From the NCBI RefSeq assembly GCF_013155125.1, contig NZ_CP053564.1, positions 2,735,501 to 2,799,500 of the forward strand: a DNA stretch of 64,000 bases, read 5' to 3'. Under the pieces are notes generated by a model. The model made no database searches and had not been told where the DNA came from. It saw only the letters and a list, made by a program, of their open reading frames with translations. Positions within the stretch are counted from its first letter, which is position 1, and each line of letters opens with the position of its first letter. Made by a program: the position numbers and the translations under genes. Below are positions 11,179 to 19,835 of this stretch, one piece after another. The stretch is from Pseudonocardia broussonetiae (GTDB lineage: Bacteria; Actinomycetota; Actinomycetes; Mycobacteriales; Pseudonocardiaceae).

Positions 11179-11217
11179 GACGGCGCCTCCAGAGGGTCGA
11201 GGAACCGTAGCGAACCG

Positions 11218-12222
11218 TTACCGGAGAGCGACGAGCACCCGGCGGAGCGCAGCCAACCGGCCGGGCCGCAGCAGGCCCTGCTCGACCCGCGCGTCGAGGG
11301 CGCACTCGGGGTCGGCGGGCGGCCCGAGGTGCCCGCAGCCGCGGGGGCAGTCCTCGATCGCGGCGGCCAGGTCCTCGAAGGCGGCGGGCACGTCGTCGGG
11401 GGTGACGTGGGCCAGCCCGAACGACCGGACGCCCGGCGTGTCGACGACCCAGCCGTCGCGCCCGTCGGCGGTGCGGGGCAGCGGCAGCGCCAGCGCGGCG
11501 ACGGTGGTGTGCCGCCCCTTGCCGACGGCCGACACCACCCCGACGGCGCGGTCGACGCCCGGCAGGAGCGCGTTGACCAGCGTCGACTTGCCGACGCCCG
11601 AGTGCCCGACCAGCGCCGACACCTTCCCGGCGAGCAGCGCGGCCAGCTCGGTCGGAGGCTGGTCGCGGCGGGTCACGACGACCGGGAAGTCCAGCTCGCG
11701 GTAGGTGGCGGCGAACGGCTCGGCGTCGGCGAGGTCGGCCTTCGTCAGGCACAGGACGGGGGACAGGCCCCCGGCGTAGGCGGCGACCAGGCAGCGGTCG
11801 ACGAACCCCGTGCGCGGCACCGGGTCGGCCACCGCGGTGACGATGACGAGCTGCTGCGCGTTGGCGACGACGACCCGCTCGTAGGGGTCGTCGTCCTCGG
11901 CGGTGCGCCGCAGCACGGTGGCGCGCGGGTCGACGCGCACGATGCGGGCCAGCGTGTCGGGGTCGCCGGTGAGGTCGCCGACCAGCCCCACCCGGTCGCC
12001 GACCACGATCGGTGTGCGGCCGAGCTCGCGGGCGCGCATCGCGGTGACCGGCGGGCGGGAGCTGTCGCCGTCGGGGGCGCAGGTCCAGCGGCCCCGGTCG
12101 ACGAGGGTGACCATCGCGCCCTCGGCGTCGGCGTGGTCGGGGCGCTGCTTGGTACGCGGCCGCGATCCGCGCCGCCCGGGGCGGATCCGGACGTCGGACT
12201 CGTCGTACTCCCGCTTGCTCAT
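11218..12222 (-). CDS. rsgA: Ribosome small-subunit-dependent GTPase A
   Basis: A circularly permuted GTPase that helps late 30S subunit maturation. The order is an N-terminal OB-like region, G4 (CLTKADLAD), G1 (GHSGVGKSTLVN), G3 (DTPGVRSFGL), then the zinc-binding tail CPRGCGHLGPPADPEC. All family hallmarks are intact in 334 residues. It starts 7 nt after the aroA stop, the same aroA-rsgA (Rv3227-Rv3228) pairing as in mycobacteria, so it is probably co-transcribed. Confidence 0.96.
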   Translation of the reverse strand: MSKREYDESDVRIRPGRRGSRPRTKQRPDHADAEGAMVTLVDRGRWTCAPDGDSSRPPVTAMRARELGRTPIVVGDRVGLVGDLTGDPDTLARIVRVDPRATVLRRTAEDDDPYERVVVANAQQLVIVTAVADPVPRTGFVDRCLVAAYAGGLSPVLCLTKADLADAEPFAATYRELDFPVVVTRRDQPPTELAALLAGKVSALVGHSGVGKSTLVNALLPGVDRAVGVVSAVGKGRHTTVAALALPLPRTADGRDGWVVDTPGVRSFGLAHVTPDDVPAAFEDLAAAIEDCPRGCGHLGPPADPECALDARVEQGLLRPGRLAALRRVLVALR

Positions 12223-12229
12223 GCGCCGA

Positions 12230-13495
12230 TCACCCGAGCAGCGCCGTCCAGCGTCCGGGGAAGTCGGGGATCGTCTTGTCCGTGCACCCGATGTCGTCGA
12301 TCTCGACGCCGGGCACGACGAGCCCGACCAGCGCGCCCGCCGTGGCCATCCGGTGGTCGGCGTAGGCGCCCCACGGCGCGCCGTGCAGGGGCGCCGGGCG
12401 GATCTCCAGCCCGTCCTCGGTCTCGGTGACGTCGCCGCCGACCGCGGTGATCTCGTGCGCGAGCGCGGCGAGCCGGTCGGTCTCGTGGCCGCGGATGTGC
12501 GCGACGCCCCGGATCCGCGACGGACCCGCGGCCAGTGCGGCCATCGCGGCGACGGTGGGGGTGAGCTCGCTGGCGTCGTGCAGGTCGACGTCGACGCCGT
12601 GGAGCCGGTCGGGACCGTGCACCGTCATCCCGTCCGGACCGGGCTCCACGGTGCAGCCGGCCTGCGCGAGCACCGACAGGATCTCGGCGCCGGGCTGCGT
12701 GGACCCCGCGGGCCAGCCGGTGACGGTGACCGAGCCGCCGGTCAGCGCGGCCGCGGCGAGGAAGACCGAGGCGTTGGAGAGGTCGGGCTCCACCGCCCAG
12801 TCGCGCGCGGCGATCGGACCGGGGGCGACGTGCCAGGTGTTCGGCGACGAGTCGTCGACCCCGACCCCCGCCGTGCGCAGCATCTCCACCGTCATCTCGA
12901 TGTGCGGCAGCGAGGGCACCGGCTTGCCGTCGTGGTGGACGGTGACGCCCTTCTCGTAGCGCGCCGCCGACAGCAGCAGCCCGGACACGAACTGGCTCGA
13001 CGCCGACGCGTCGACGACGACGTCGCCGCCGGTCAGCCCGCCGGTGCCGACGACGGTGAACGGCAGCGCGTCGCCGTCGACCCGGGCGCCCAGGGCCCGC
13101 AGCGCGCCGAGCACGGTGCCCATCGGGCGCTCGCGGGCGCGCGGGTCGCCGTCGAAGCGGACCGGGCCATCGGCGAGGACCGCGGCGGGCGGCACGAACC
13201 GCATGACGGTGCCGGCCAGCCCGCAGTCGACCTCGCCGCCGTGCAGGCCCGCGGACGGCGCGAACGCGACGTGCTCGCCGTCGACGGTGACCCCGACGCC
13301 CAGCGCCCGCAGCGCGCCGACCATCAGCGCCGTGTCCCGGGTGGCCGGGGCCCCGGAGACCGAGGCGGCGCCACCGGAGAGCGCGGCGAGCAGCAGGGCC
13401 CGGTTCGTCACGGACTTGGAGCCGGGCACGGAGACCCGGCCGCGGACGGGGCCGGTCGCGACGGGGGCGGTCCAGGGGCTGCTCACGGTGCCCAT
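12230..13495 (-). CDS. aroA: 3-phosphoshikimate 1-carboxyvinyltransferase (EPSP synthase)
   Basis: The sixth enzyme of the shikimate pathway; it joins phosphoenolpyruvate to shikimate-3-phosphate. The 421 residues show [20 protein letters not shown] at the N-terminus, [22 protein letters not shown], the [14 protein letters not shown] region, and [19 protein letters not shown] with YADHRMA near the C-terminus. It is the first gene of the aroA-rsgA operon and divergent from the SRAP gene, as in M. tuberculosis. Confidence 0.97.
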   Translation of the reverse strand: MGTVSSPWTAPVATGPVRGRVSVPGSKSVTNRALLLAALSGGAASVSGAPATRDTALMVGALRALGVGVTVDGEHVAFAPSAGLHGGEVDCGLAGTVMRFVPPAAVLADGPVRFDGDPRARERPMGTVLGALRALGARVDGDALPFTVVGTGGLTGGDVVVDASASSQFVSGLLLSAARYEKGVTVHHDGKPVPSLPHIEMTVEMLRTAGVGVDDSSPNTWHVAPGPIAARDWAVEPDLSNASVFLAAAALTGGSVTVTGWPAGSTQPGAEILSVLAQAGCTVEPGPDGMTVHGPDRLHGVDVDLHDASELTPTVAAMAALAAGPSRIRGVAHIRGHETDRLAALAHEITAVGGDVTETEDGLEIRPAPLHGAPWGAYADHRMATAGALVGLVVPGVEIDDIGCTDKTIPDFPGRWTALLG

Positions 13496-13551
13496 GATCC
13501 CCCATTCGTTCCGGTCGGCGGGCTGTCGGGGTGGGGTGCCACGATGGACCC

Positions 13552-14340
13552 ATGTGCGGTCGCTACGCCTCGATCAAGGCCCCCACCGACCTCGCCGACG
13601 AGTTCCGCGCCGTCGACGCCACGGACGGTGCGGCCCAGCCCGACTACAACGTCGCGCCCACCAAGCAGATCGTCGCGGTCGTGCAGCGCCACCCGCGCGA
13701 CGCCGACGGCACGCCCGACCCCGACACCACCGAGCGCACGCTGCGCCTGGTGCGCTGGGGGCTCGTGCCGTCGTGGGCCAAGGACCCGAAGGGCGGCGCC
13801 CGCATGATCAACGCCCGGTCGGAGACGGCCGCGGAGAAGCCCGCGTTCAAGCGGGCGATGCAGGCGCGGCGCTGCCTGGTGCCCGCCGACGGCTGGTACG
13901 AGTGGCAGCGCGGTCCCGACCACAAACAGCCCTACTACACCCACCACGCCGACGGCTCGTCGCTCGCGATGGCCGGCATCTGGGAGTACTGGAAGCCCAA
14001 GGACGACCCCGAGGGCGCCTACCCCGACGGGCTCGTCACGGCCTCGGTGCTCACCACGTCCGCGGTGGGCGTGCTGGCCCAGGTCCACGACCGGATGCCG
14101 CTGCTGCTGCCGGCCTCGGCCTGGGACGCCTGGCTCGACCCCGACGTGGGCGCCGACGACCCGTCGGTGGCCGCGCTGCTCGCCCCGCCGTCCGAGGAGC
14201 TGGTCGGCGCGCTGGAGCTGCGGCCGGTGTCGCCGAAGGTCAACAGCGTCCGCAACAACGGGCCCGAGCTGCTGGAGCCGTTCGAGGACGTCCCGGAGCC
14301 CCTGCAGCTCGACCTGCTGGCGGGTCCGAACCCGGCATGA
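13552..14340 (+). CDS. SRAP-domain DNA-protein crosslink protein (HMCES/YedK family)
   Basis: SRAP proteins trap abasic sites in single-stranded DNA by a thiazolidine crosslink to their N-terminal Cys. ATG at 13552 is required because Met removal exposes Cys2 (MCGRY). Other family marks are [54 protein letters not shown] and the active-site His in [16 protein letters not shown] lies 6 nt before the ATG, consistent with a leaderless transcript. It is the Rv3226c counterpart, divergent from aroA. At 262 residues it is complete. Confidence 0.95.
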   Translation: MCGRYASIKAPTDLADEFRAVDATDGAAQPDYNVAPTKQIVAVVQRHPRDADGTPDPDTTERTLRLVRWGLVPSWAKDPKGGARMINARSETAAEKPAFKRAMQARRCLVPADGWYEWQRGPDHKQPYYTHHADGSSLAMAGIWEYWKPKDDPEGAYPDGLVTASVLTTSAVGVLAQVHDRMPLLLPASAWDAWLDPDVGADDPSVAALLAPPSEELVGALELRPVSPKVNSVRNNGPELLEPFEDVPEPLQLDLLAGPNPA

Positions 14341-14353
14341 CGCCCGTCCCCGC

Positions 14354-14938
14354 ATGACGTCCGACGAGGTCGACACCCCGCACGGGCCCGCCCGCCTCAC
14401 CCGCCACGACGCGGCCGACCCGCGCGCGGTGCTGCTGCTCGGGCACGGCGCGGGCGGCGGCGTCGGTGCCCCCGACCTGGTGTCGGCCACCGCGGCGGCC
14501 ACGGCGGCCGGGGTGTCGGTCGTGCTCGTGGAGCAGCCCTACCGGGTGGCCGGGCGCCGCGCCCCCGCCCCGGCGGGGCAGCTCGACACGGCGTGGCTGG
14601 CGGTGGTCGAGCACGTGCGCGCCGACCTGCCGCTGCTGTTCGGCGGCCGCAGCTCCGGCGCCCGCGTGGCCTGCCGCACGGCCGGCGCCGGGGGAGCGGT
14701 GGGCGTGCTGTGCCTGGCGTTCCCCGTCGCGCCGCCGCGGACCCCGGAGAAGCACCGGCTCGCCGAGCTCGCCGCGCCGACCGTCCCGGTGCTGGTGGTG
14801 CAGGGCGCGAACGACCCGTTCGGCGTGCCCGACCCCGCACCGGGCCGCGAGGTGGTGGTCCTGCCCGGGGACCACTGCCTGAAGGCCGGGCACCCGCGGC
14901 TGCGCGCGGCCGTCACCGACTGGCTGGCGCGGTTCTGA
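14354..14938 (+). CDS. Alpha/beta-family hydrolase (KANL3/Tex30-like)
   Basis: A small 194-residue alpha/beta hydrolase. The oxyanion-type segment is LLLGHGAGGGVGAPDL, the nucleophile elbow GGRSSGAR, the acid VLVVQGANDPFGVP, and the His GDHCLKAG. This short layout matches the dienelactone-hydrolase-like 'alpha/beta family hydrolase' set rather than classical esterases. It starts 13 nt after the SRAP stop and may share its transcript. The substrate is unknown. Confidence 0.82.
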   Translation: MTSDEVDTPHGPARLTRHDAADPRAVLLLGHGAGGGVGAPDLVSATAAATAAGVSVVLVEQPYRVAGRRAPAPAGQLDTAWLAVVEHVRADLPLLFGGRSSGARVACRTAGAGGAVGVLCLAFPVAPPRTPEKHRLAELAAPTVPVLVVQGANDPFGVPDPAPGREVVVLPGDHCLKAGHPRLRAAVTDWLARF

Positions 14939-14940
14939 GC

Positions 14941-14999
14941 GGTTGCGCGAACGGCACTCCCGCACGACCCCACCGGACGAACGTGCCGTTCGCCCAACC
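14941..14999. terminator. Bidirectional terminator-like hairpin
   Basis: The arms 14941-14957 and 14983-14999 pair over 17 bp with one mismatch, with a 25-nt loop. It lies just after the hydrolase stop and before the convergent ybaK stop, followed by a run of GGCC-rich repeats. Confidence 0.6.
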
Positions 15000-15040
15000 C
15001 GGCCTGGCCCCGGCCCGGCCTGGCCCCGGCCCGGCCCGGC

Positions 15041-15514
15041 CTACGTCGCGATGGGTGCGAACACTGCGCCGGCCAGGCGGGCCAGGTCGGCCGGGGCCAG
15101 CTCGACCTCCAGGCCGCGGCGCCCCGCGCTGCAGAACATCGTGTCCAGCCCCTGCGCCGAGGAGTCGACGACGGTCGGCAGCCGCTTGCGCTGCCCGAGC
15201 GGCGAGATCCCGCCGGCGACGTACCCGGTGGCGCGCTCGGCGTCGGCGACGTCGGCCATCCGCGCCCGCTTCCCGCCGACGGCCGCGGCCAGCCCCTTGA
15301 GGTCGAGGGAGTCCGCGACCGGCACCACGGCGACGGTGAGCCGCCCGTCGACCTCGGCGACGAGCGTCTTGAACACCCGCGCCGGGTCCAGCCCGAGCAG
15401 CTGCGCGGCCTCGGGCCCGTACGCCTGCCCGGAGCCGTGCTCGTAGGAGTGCAGCACGTGCGCCACCCGCTCGCGCGCGAGCAGTGCCGTCGCGGGGGTT
15501 CCCCTGCCTGCCAT
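15041..15514 (-). CDS. ybaK: YbaK-type Cys-tRNA(Pro) deacylase
   Basis: A trans-editing enzyme that hydrolyses Cys mischarged on tRNA-Pro. The 157-residue protein has [13 protein letters not shown] with the conserved Lys, [34 protein letters not shown] and a final [19 protein letters not shown]; all are YbaK/EbsC signatures. ATG at 15514 is supported by TAGCGT 7 nt upstream (leaderless). It is divergent from sigR. Confidence 0.92.
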   Translation of the reverse strand: MAGRGTPATALLARERVAHVLHSYEHGSGQAYGPEAAQLLGLDPARVFKTLVAEVDGRLTVAVVPVADSLDLKGLAAAVGGKRARMADVADAERATGYVAGGISPLGQRKRLPTVVDSSAQGLDTMFCSAGRRGLEVELAPADLARLAGAVFAPIAT

Positions 15515-15534
15515 GGCGCCGACGCTAGCGGCGC

Positions 15535-15562
15535 GGGAATCACCCGGCGGGGGCCGGGTGTT
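15535..15562 (+). promoter_or_regulatory. Candidate SigR/SigH-type promoter for sigR
   Basis: GGGAAT (15535-15540) is followed after 18 nt by TGTT (15559-15562), matching the GGAAT-N18-GTT type promoter recognised by the SigR/SigH group. It lies about 150 nt upstream of the sigR start, as expected for positive autoregulation under thiol stress. Confidence 0.6.
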
Positions 15563-15709
15563 GTACGAGCCGTGACGCACGCACTGATGGACTCCCCCCC
15601 GGTATCACCGGGCCGCTCCGCGACGAGGCGCGTAGGCTCGTCCCGTCGTACGGCCACCACACCGGTGGCCGGCCCCGGGACCCGCGTGGTCCGGCGCGAG
15701 AGGAGCACG

Positions 15710-16399
15710 GTGCCCGGCAGCACGTCCGACCGCACCGCCCCGGTCACCGACGCGGCTCCCGAGCCCGTGGTGGTCGACCAGGAGGCGGAGACCCCCGAGG
15801 AGCGCATGGCGCGCTTCGAGCGCGACGCGATGCCGCTCATCGACCAGCTCTACGGGGCGGGCCTGCGGATGACGCGCAACCCGGCCGACGCCGAGGACCT
15901 CGTCCAGGAGACCTACCTGAAGGCGTACTCCGCCTTCGGCACGTTCCGCGCCGGCACCAACCTCAAGGCGTGGCTGTACCGGATCCTGACGAACACCTAC
16001 ATCAACGGCTACCGCAAGAAGCAGCGCCAGCCGCTGCAGTCGCCGACCGACGAGATCACCGACTGGCAGATCGCGCAGGCGGGCGAGCACACGTCGAAGG
16101 GACTGCCCTCGGCCGAGGCCGAGGCGCTCGACGGGCTGCCCGACGACGACGTGAAGGCCGCGCTCCAGGCGCTGCCGGAGGACTTCCGGATGGCGGTGTA
16201 CTACGCCGACGTCGAGGGGTTCGCCTATAAGGAGATCGCCGAGATCATGGGCACGCCGATCGGCACCGTGATGTCGCGGCTGCACCGGGGCCGGCGCCAG
16301 CTGCGCGAGATGCTCACCGAGACCGCCCGCGAGCGGGGCTTCCTCCGGGGTGAACAGGGCCTCCGCGACGGCGCACGTGGTCAGGAGGTCACGTCGTGA
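15710..16399 (+). CDS. sigR: ECF RNA polymerase sigma factor, SigR/SigH type
   Basis: A group IV sigma factor for the disulfide and heat stress response. Region 2 is [54 protein letters not shown] (about residues 48-101), with the N-x-Y-R-K-K-Q-R link typical of SigR. Region 4 is [49 protein letters not shown] at 15710 has the ribosome site GAGAGGAG. The stop overlaps the anti-sigma start (GTGA). It matches Rv3223c (sigH) by sequence and position. Confidence 0.94.
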   Translation: MPGSTSDRTAPVTDAAPEPVVVDQEAETPEERMARFERDAMPLIDQLYGAGLRMTRNPADAEDLVQETYLKAYSAFGTFRAGTNLKAWLYRILTNTYINGYRKKQRQPLQSPTDEITDWQIAQAGEHTSKGLPSAEAEALDGLPDDDVKAALQALPEDFRMAVYYADVEGFAYKEIAEIMGTPIGTVMSRLHRGRRQLREMLTETARERGFLRGEQGLRDGARGQEVTS

Positions 16400-16734
16400 G
16401 CTGCGGCAACCACCACGAGACCGACTGCTCCGAGGTCCTCGCCGAGGTCTGGCTGTTCCTCGACCAGGAGTGCGACGGCGAGCGCCGCGCACTGCTGTCC
16501 AAGCACCTCGACGAGTGCGGGCCCTGCCTCGCGGAGTACGGGCTCGACGAGAAGCTCAAGCGGCTGCTGGCCACCAAGTGCGGCGGCGAGCAGGCGCCCG
16601 CGGGCCTCAAGGACAAGCTGCGCCAGCAGATCCGCACCGCGGTGCTGGAGCAGGCCGAGGTCACCGTCGAGTCGGGCCCCGAGGGCACGACCACCACGGT
16701 CCGCACCACGCGCGTCGAGCGCCGCTCGTACTGA
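16396..16734 (+). CDS. rsrA: Zinc-containing redox anti-sigma factor, RsrA/RshA type
   Basis: A 112-residue ZAS-domain protein that holds SigR until its thiols are oxidised. The zinc motif HLDECGPC (H-x3-C-x2-C) is intact, with further Cys at residue 3 and in DCSEV. A Thr/Arg-rich tail follows. Its GTG overlaps the sigR stop by GTGA, so the two are translated in step. In M. tuberculosis rshA follows sigH in the same way. Confidence 0.94.
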   Translation: MSCGNHHETDCSEVLAEVWLFLDQECDGERRALLSKHLDECGPCLAEYGLDEKLKRLLATKCGGEQAPAGLKDKLRQQIRTAVLEQAEVTVESGPEGTTTTVRTTRVERRSY

Positions 16735-16770
16735 GCTCCACCACCACCGCAGCTCCACCACCGCACGCAC

Positions 16771-16808
16771 GACGATGCCGGGGCCCCCACGGGGACCCCG
16801 GCATCGTC
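16771..16808. terminator. Terminator hairpin after sigR-rsrA
   Basis: The 13-bp arms 16771-16783 (GACGATGCCGGGG) and 16796-16808 pair perfectly around a 12-nt loop that can itself fold. The hairpin sits between convergent rsrA and the bL37 gene, so it can serve both. Confidence 0.8.
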
Positions 16809-16829
16809 GGTCCTGCGGCTGATCGCGTC

Positions 16830-16904
16830 TCAGGTGTTGGGGCGCTTGCCGTGGTTCGCGCCGCCCTTCTTGCGGTCGCGGCGCTTGCGTGCGCGCTTCG
16901 ACAT
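16830..16904 (-). CDS. 24-residue ribosomal protein bL37
   Basis: This is a tiny basic protein of 24 residues: it begins MSKRARKRRDRKK and ends GGANHGKRPNT. It matches the actinobacteria-specific 50S protein bL37, seen in mycobacterial ribosome structures and often missed in annotation for its size. The ATG has a strong ribosome site, GGGAGGG, 4 nt upstream. The gene lies alone between the rsrA terminator and divergent pdtaS. Composition (half Arg/Lys) and the ANHGKRPN end make chance unlikely. Confidence 0.88.
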   Translation of the reverse strand: MSKRARKRRDRKKGGANHGKRPNT

Positions 16905-16967
16905 GGTTCCCTCCCTCACACGGTCGTGGTCACTGGACCCATCGTCCCACGTGGTTGACTTCCTCCG

Positions 16968-18437
16968 GTGTCCACCCTGAGCGAGCTGCTGGCCGAGCAC
17001 ACCCAGCTGGCCGGCGACGTCGTCGAGCACCTGCAGCGGGTCGTCGCGGAGTGGCAGCTGCTCGCCGACATGTCGTTCGCCGACTTCCTGCTGTGGGTGC
17101 CGGTCGAGACCGACTTCCTGTGCGTCGCCCAGGCCCGGCCCACCACCGCCCCCACCGCGCACGGCGAGGACATGGTGGCGCGCCGGGTCCCGGTCGCGGA
17201 GACCCCGCAGCTGCGCCGGGCGGTCGTCGAGGGCCGGATCTGCCGTGACGAGGACCCGCGCTGGCACCTGGAGGTGCCGGTCCGCACCGAGACGATCCCG
17301 GTGCGGCACGGTGGCGCGGTCGTCGCCGTGCTCTCCCGCGACACCAACCTCGCGATGCCGCGCGTGCCCAGCCCGCTGGAGATCGCCTACCTGGGCAGCG
17401 CGTCGGACCTGTGCCAGATGGTCGCCGACGGCACGTTCCCGCCGAAGGCCACCGTCGCCGGTGCCGACACGAGCCCGCGGGCGGGCGACGGGCTGGTCCG
17501 GCTCGACGCCCACGGCCTCGTCGCCTACGCCAGCCCCAACGCGCTCTCGGCCTACCACCGGATGGGCCACGCCAGCGACCTCGTCGGGCTGCCGCTCGAC
17601 CGCGCCACCCGCGCGCTCGTCCTCGATCCGTTCGACGCCGCCGAGGTCGCCGGGCGCATCGAGTCCGCGCTGGCCGGGCGGCACTCGCTGCGCATGGAGA
17701 TCCGGGCCCGCGGCGCCGTCATGCTGCTGCGCGCGCTGCCGCTGCGCCCGCGCGGCGACGCGGCGGGCGCGCTGGTGCTCGTCCGCGACATCACCGACCT
17801 GCGCCGGCGCGACATGGCGCTGCTGTCCAAGGACGCCACCATCCGGGAGATCCACCACCGGGTGAAGAACAACCTGCAGACCGTCGCCGCGCTGCTGCGC
17901 CTGCAGGCCCGCCGCACGGCGATCCCGGAGGCCCGCCGGGCGCTGGCGGAGAGCGTGCGGCGCGTCGACTCGATCGCGCTGGTCCACGAGACGCTCTCGG
18001 CGTCGGTGGCCGAGCGCGTCGACCTCGACGAGCTCGTCGACAAGGTGCTGCCGGCCATCGGCGACGGCGCCACCGCCGAGTCGCGCGCCAAGGTGCGCCG
18101 CGACGGCAGCTTCGGCGAGCTGCCCGCCGAGCTCGCGACGCCGCTCGTGCTGGTGCTCACCGAGCTCGTGCACAACGCGCTCGCCCACGCGTTCGAGCCC
18201 GGGCGGGCCGGCGAGGTCGTGGTCACGGCGCGGCGCACGGCGTCCACGTTGGACGTGGGCGTCCTCGACGACGGGCTGGGCCTGCCCCCGGGGTTCGACG
18301 TCGAGACCGCCGACGGGCTGGGGCTGCAGATCGTCCGCACGCTGCTCGACTCGGAGCTCGACTCGGCGCTGCAGGTGCGGGCCAGGGCCGGGGGCGGAAC
18401 GGAGGCCCTCATCAGGCTCTCGTTACGGGGGCGTTAG
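16968..18437 (+). CDS. pdtaS: Sensor histidine kinase, PdtaS type
   Basis: A cytosolic HisKA_2 kinase of 489 residues. The N-terminal GAF-like domain (about 1-150) is followed by a PAS domain (LVRLDAHGLVAYASPNALSAYHRMG), then the dimerisation/phosphoacceptor segment IREIHHRVKNNLQTVAALLRLQARR and the ATPase domain with ELVHNALAHAF, DVGVLDDGLGLP and GLGLQIVRTLL. It matches Rv3220c PdtaS, which phosphorylates the antiterminator PdtaR; no pdtaR lies in this window. It has no signal peptide. The start GTG lacks a clear ribosome site. Confidence 0.93.
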   Translation: MSTLSELLAEHTQLAGDVVEHLQRVVAEWQLLADMSFADFLLWVPVETDFLCVAQARPTTAPTAHGEDMVARRVPVAETPQLRRAVVEGRICRDEDPRWHLEVPVRTETIPVRHGGAVVAVLSRDTNLAMPRVPSPLEIAYLGSASDLCQMVADGTFPPKATVAGADTSPRAGDGLVRLDAHGLVAYASPNALSAYHRMGHASDLVGLPLDRATRALVLDPFDAAEVAGRIESALAGRHSLRMEIRARGAVMLLRALPLRPRGDAAGALVLVRDITDLRRRDMALLSKDATIREIHHRVKNNLQTVAALLRLQARRTAIPEARRALAESVRRVDSIALVHETLSASVAERVDLDELVDKVLPAIGDGATAESRAKVRRDGSFGELPAELATPLVLVLTELVHNALAHAFEPGRAGEVVVTARRTASTLDVGVLDDGLGLPPGFDVETADGLGLQIVRTLLDSELDSALQVRARAGGGTEALIRLSLRGR

Positions 18438-18572
18438 CCTAGGACTGTGGTTGACGGCACGCAGGTCGCACTGGCGGGCCGCCGACTCCCCACCCGGAGC
18501 AGCCCCCGCGTGCGCCCGGTGGAACGACCGAGGGCCCGTTGCCGGGTGCAGTCCGGCTTCGGGCCCTCGGTG
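18435..18572 (+). ncRNA. Candidate short transcript between pdtaS and whiB1
   Basis: TAGCCT (18435-18440) is 6 nt before GTG at 18447, the leaderless pattern seen elsewhere in this window, yet the open frame behind it has no recognisable protein and runs through a strong hairpin at 18528-18570. A transcript of about 125 nt would result. It could be a small RNA or a leaderless peptide gene; the evidence is only promoter plus terminator. Confidence 0.35.
18528..18570. terminator. Terminator hairpin downstream of pdtaS
   Basis: The arms CCGAGGGCCCG (18528-18538) and its exact complement (18560-18570) enclose a 21-nt loop. The hairpin lies about 90 nt after the pdtaS stop and before the convergent whiB1 stop. 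A second short hairpin follows at 18593-18615. Confidence 0.7.
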
Positions 18573-18648
18573 GGGGAGACTTCCACTTCCGTCCGTACCG
18601 GTCGTGCGGGTACGGATACTGCTGCTGCTCTGATCAGCTTCGCCGTGC

Positions 18649-18900
18649 TCAGGCCGTGCGAGCGCGGGTGCGCGCGTTGCGGCGCTTCAGCGCCCGACGC
18701 TCGTCCTCGCTCATGCCGCCCCAGACGCCCGCGTCCTGGCCGCTCTCGAGCGCCCACGTCAGGCACTCGGTGACCACGGGGCAGCGTCGGCATACGGTCT
18801 TGGCCTCGGCGATCTGGAGCAGCGCAGGCCCGCTCGTCCCCACGGGGAAGAACAGCTCGGGGTCCTCGTCGCGGCAGATTGCGCGGTGGCGCCAGTCCAT
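18649..18900 (-). CDS. whiB1: Iron-sulfur transcription factor WhiB1
   Basis: An 83-residue WhiB protein binding a [4Fe-4S] cluster; in mycobacteria WhiB1 is essential, nitric-oxide sensitive and binds SigA. The cluster ligands are Cys9, Cys37, Cys40 and Cys46 (ICRDEDPELFFP, VCRRCPVVTEC). The GVWGGMSEDERR turn and basic tail RRNARTRART are intact and nearly identical to Rv3219. ATG at 18900 fits the M. tuberculosis start; a GAGGAG ribosome site lies 11 nt upstream. A CRP-type site lies about 75 nt upstream. Confidence 0.96.
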   Translation of the reverse strand: MDWRHRAICRDEDPELFFPVGTSGPALLQIAEAKTVCRRCPVVTECLTWALESGQDAGVWGGMSEDERRALKRRNARTRARTA

Positions 18901-19396
18901 GATTGCTTTGCTCCTCGTACTTGCGCGATCGGGGTCGCGCCGATCGTCCGTCACGGTGTTTCCGCGCTTGTGAATTGTTTCACGAGCGCGTACGTCTTTC
19001 AAGGGGTCAAGGTCCACCCCGGTGAGTGCTTCCACCCACTCTTCGCAACGAGTTCCGACACGTTCGGTTACTGCTCCGCATCGTCCGTCACGAAGGGCGT
19101 GAACCTCTGCCCGCCCATCGGGTCGCGGTTACCCGGTTCCCGACGGACCATGCGTGGTCGCCGACACCGTGGTGGCTGCGGGTCCCTCGCCTGTCCGGTG
19201 CCTACAGTGCGCTCTCGTTTGCCCAGGTGCGAGCCCTTATCGGCTCGACGGTCAGCGGTGATCGGTGAATGGACCGTCACGGTCCCCGAATCGGGTGACC
19301 CGAACCGCTCGACGCGACGAGAAGCGCCTTTCGCACGACGACTCGTCGCTCACCGGGTACGGGCGGGAACTGCACGTCACCACCCGGTCGGGGTCC
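18901..19396. promoter_or_regulatory. Long intergenic control region of whiB1
   Basis: About 500 bases without a convincing gene, noticeably richer in A/T than its surroundings near 18900-19080. It holds the CRP-like palindrome at 18971-18985 and, on the minus strand, TTGAAA (19004-18999) 17 nt before AACAAT, a possible promoter for whiB1. Short open frames here show no family pattern. The right end carries the TATCCT -10 of the membrane-protein gene. Confidence 0.55.
18971..18985. promoter_or_regulatory. Candidate CRP-family binding site upstream of whiB1
   Basis: TGTGA-N6-TCAC: TGTGAATTGTTTCAC fits the CRP half-site pair TGTGA/TCACA with 6-nt spacing. M. tuberculosis CRP (Rv3676) is known to bind and regulate the whiB1 promoter, so conserved regulation is likely. 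Confidence 0.65.
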
Positions 19397-19409
19397 TATC
19401 CTCGGTGCC

Positions 19410-19835
19410 GTGAGGTCAGAAGAGCCCCCCGTGTCCGCCGGTCCACCCCCCCAGGTGCGCATCGCGGGGGCGTCGGTGGCCCTGCAGGGGCTCGCCGCCG
19501 TCGTCTTCGCCGTGCTGCTGGCGCTCCGCGCGGGCTCGGCCGACCTGCCCGTCGACTTCGTCCTGGGGGAGTCGGCCTACTTCGCGGTGATCGGCCTGGC
19601 GCTGGTGGCCGTCGGGGCCGGGCTGGTGGCCGGCCGCCGCTGGGCCCGCACGCCCGCGATCGTCACGCAGCTGCTGCTGCTGCCCGTCGTCTACTCCCTG
19701 ATCGGCCCGTCGCGCCAGCTCGTGCTCGGGATCGTCACCGGCGTGCTGGTGGTCGCCACGTTCCTGCTGCTGATCAGCGAGCGGTCGCGCGGGTGGTCGA
19801 TGGGTCTGGACCTGCCCGACGCCCCAGGGCGGTGA
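19410..19835 (+). CDS. Small integral membrane protein (Rv3217c-like)
   Basis: A 141-residue protein with about four membrane helices (SVALQGLAAVVFAVLLAL, FAVIGLALVAVGAGLVAG, IVTQLLLLPVVYSLIG, LVLGIVTGVLVVATFLLL). Size and place next to whiB1 and the GNAT gene suggest the Rv3217c family. GTG at 19410 is leaderless: TATCCT (19397-19402) and a 7-nt gap. The 3' end overlaps the convergent GNAT gene by about 60 bp. No functional motif is visible. Confidence 0.8.
   Translation: MRSEEPPVSAGPPPQVRIAGASVALQGLAAVVFAVLLALRAGSADLPVDFVLGESAYFAVIGLALVAVGAGLVAGRRWARTPAIVTQLLLLPVVYSLIGPSRQLVLGIVTGVLVVATFLLLISERSRGWSMGLDLPDAPGR

Noticed and set aside
18886..19413. Short open frames in the whiB1 upstream region
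   Set aside because: They have no ribosome site or family pattern, and they overlap the CRP-like site and promoter.
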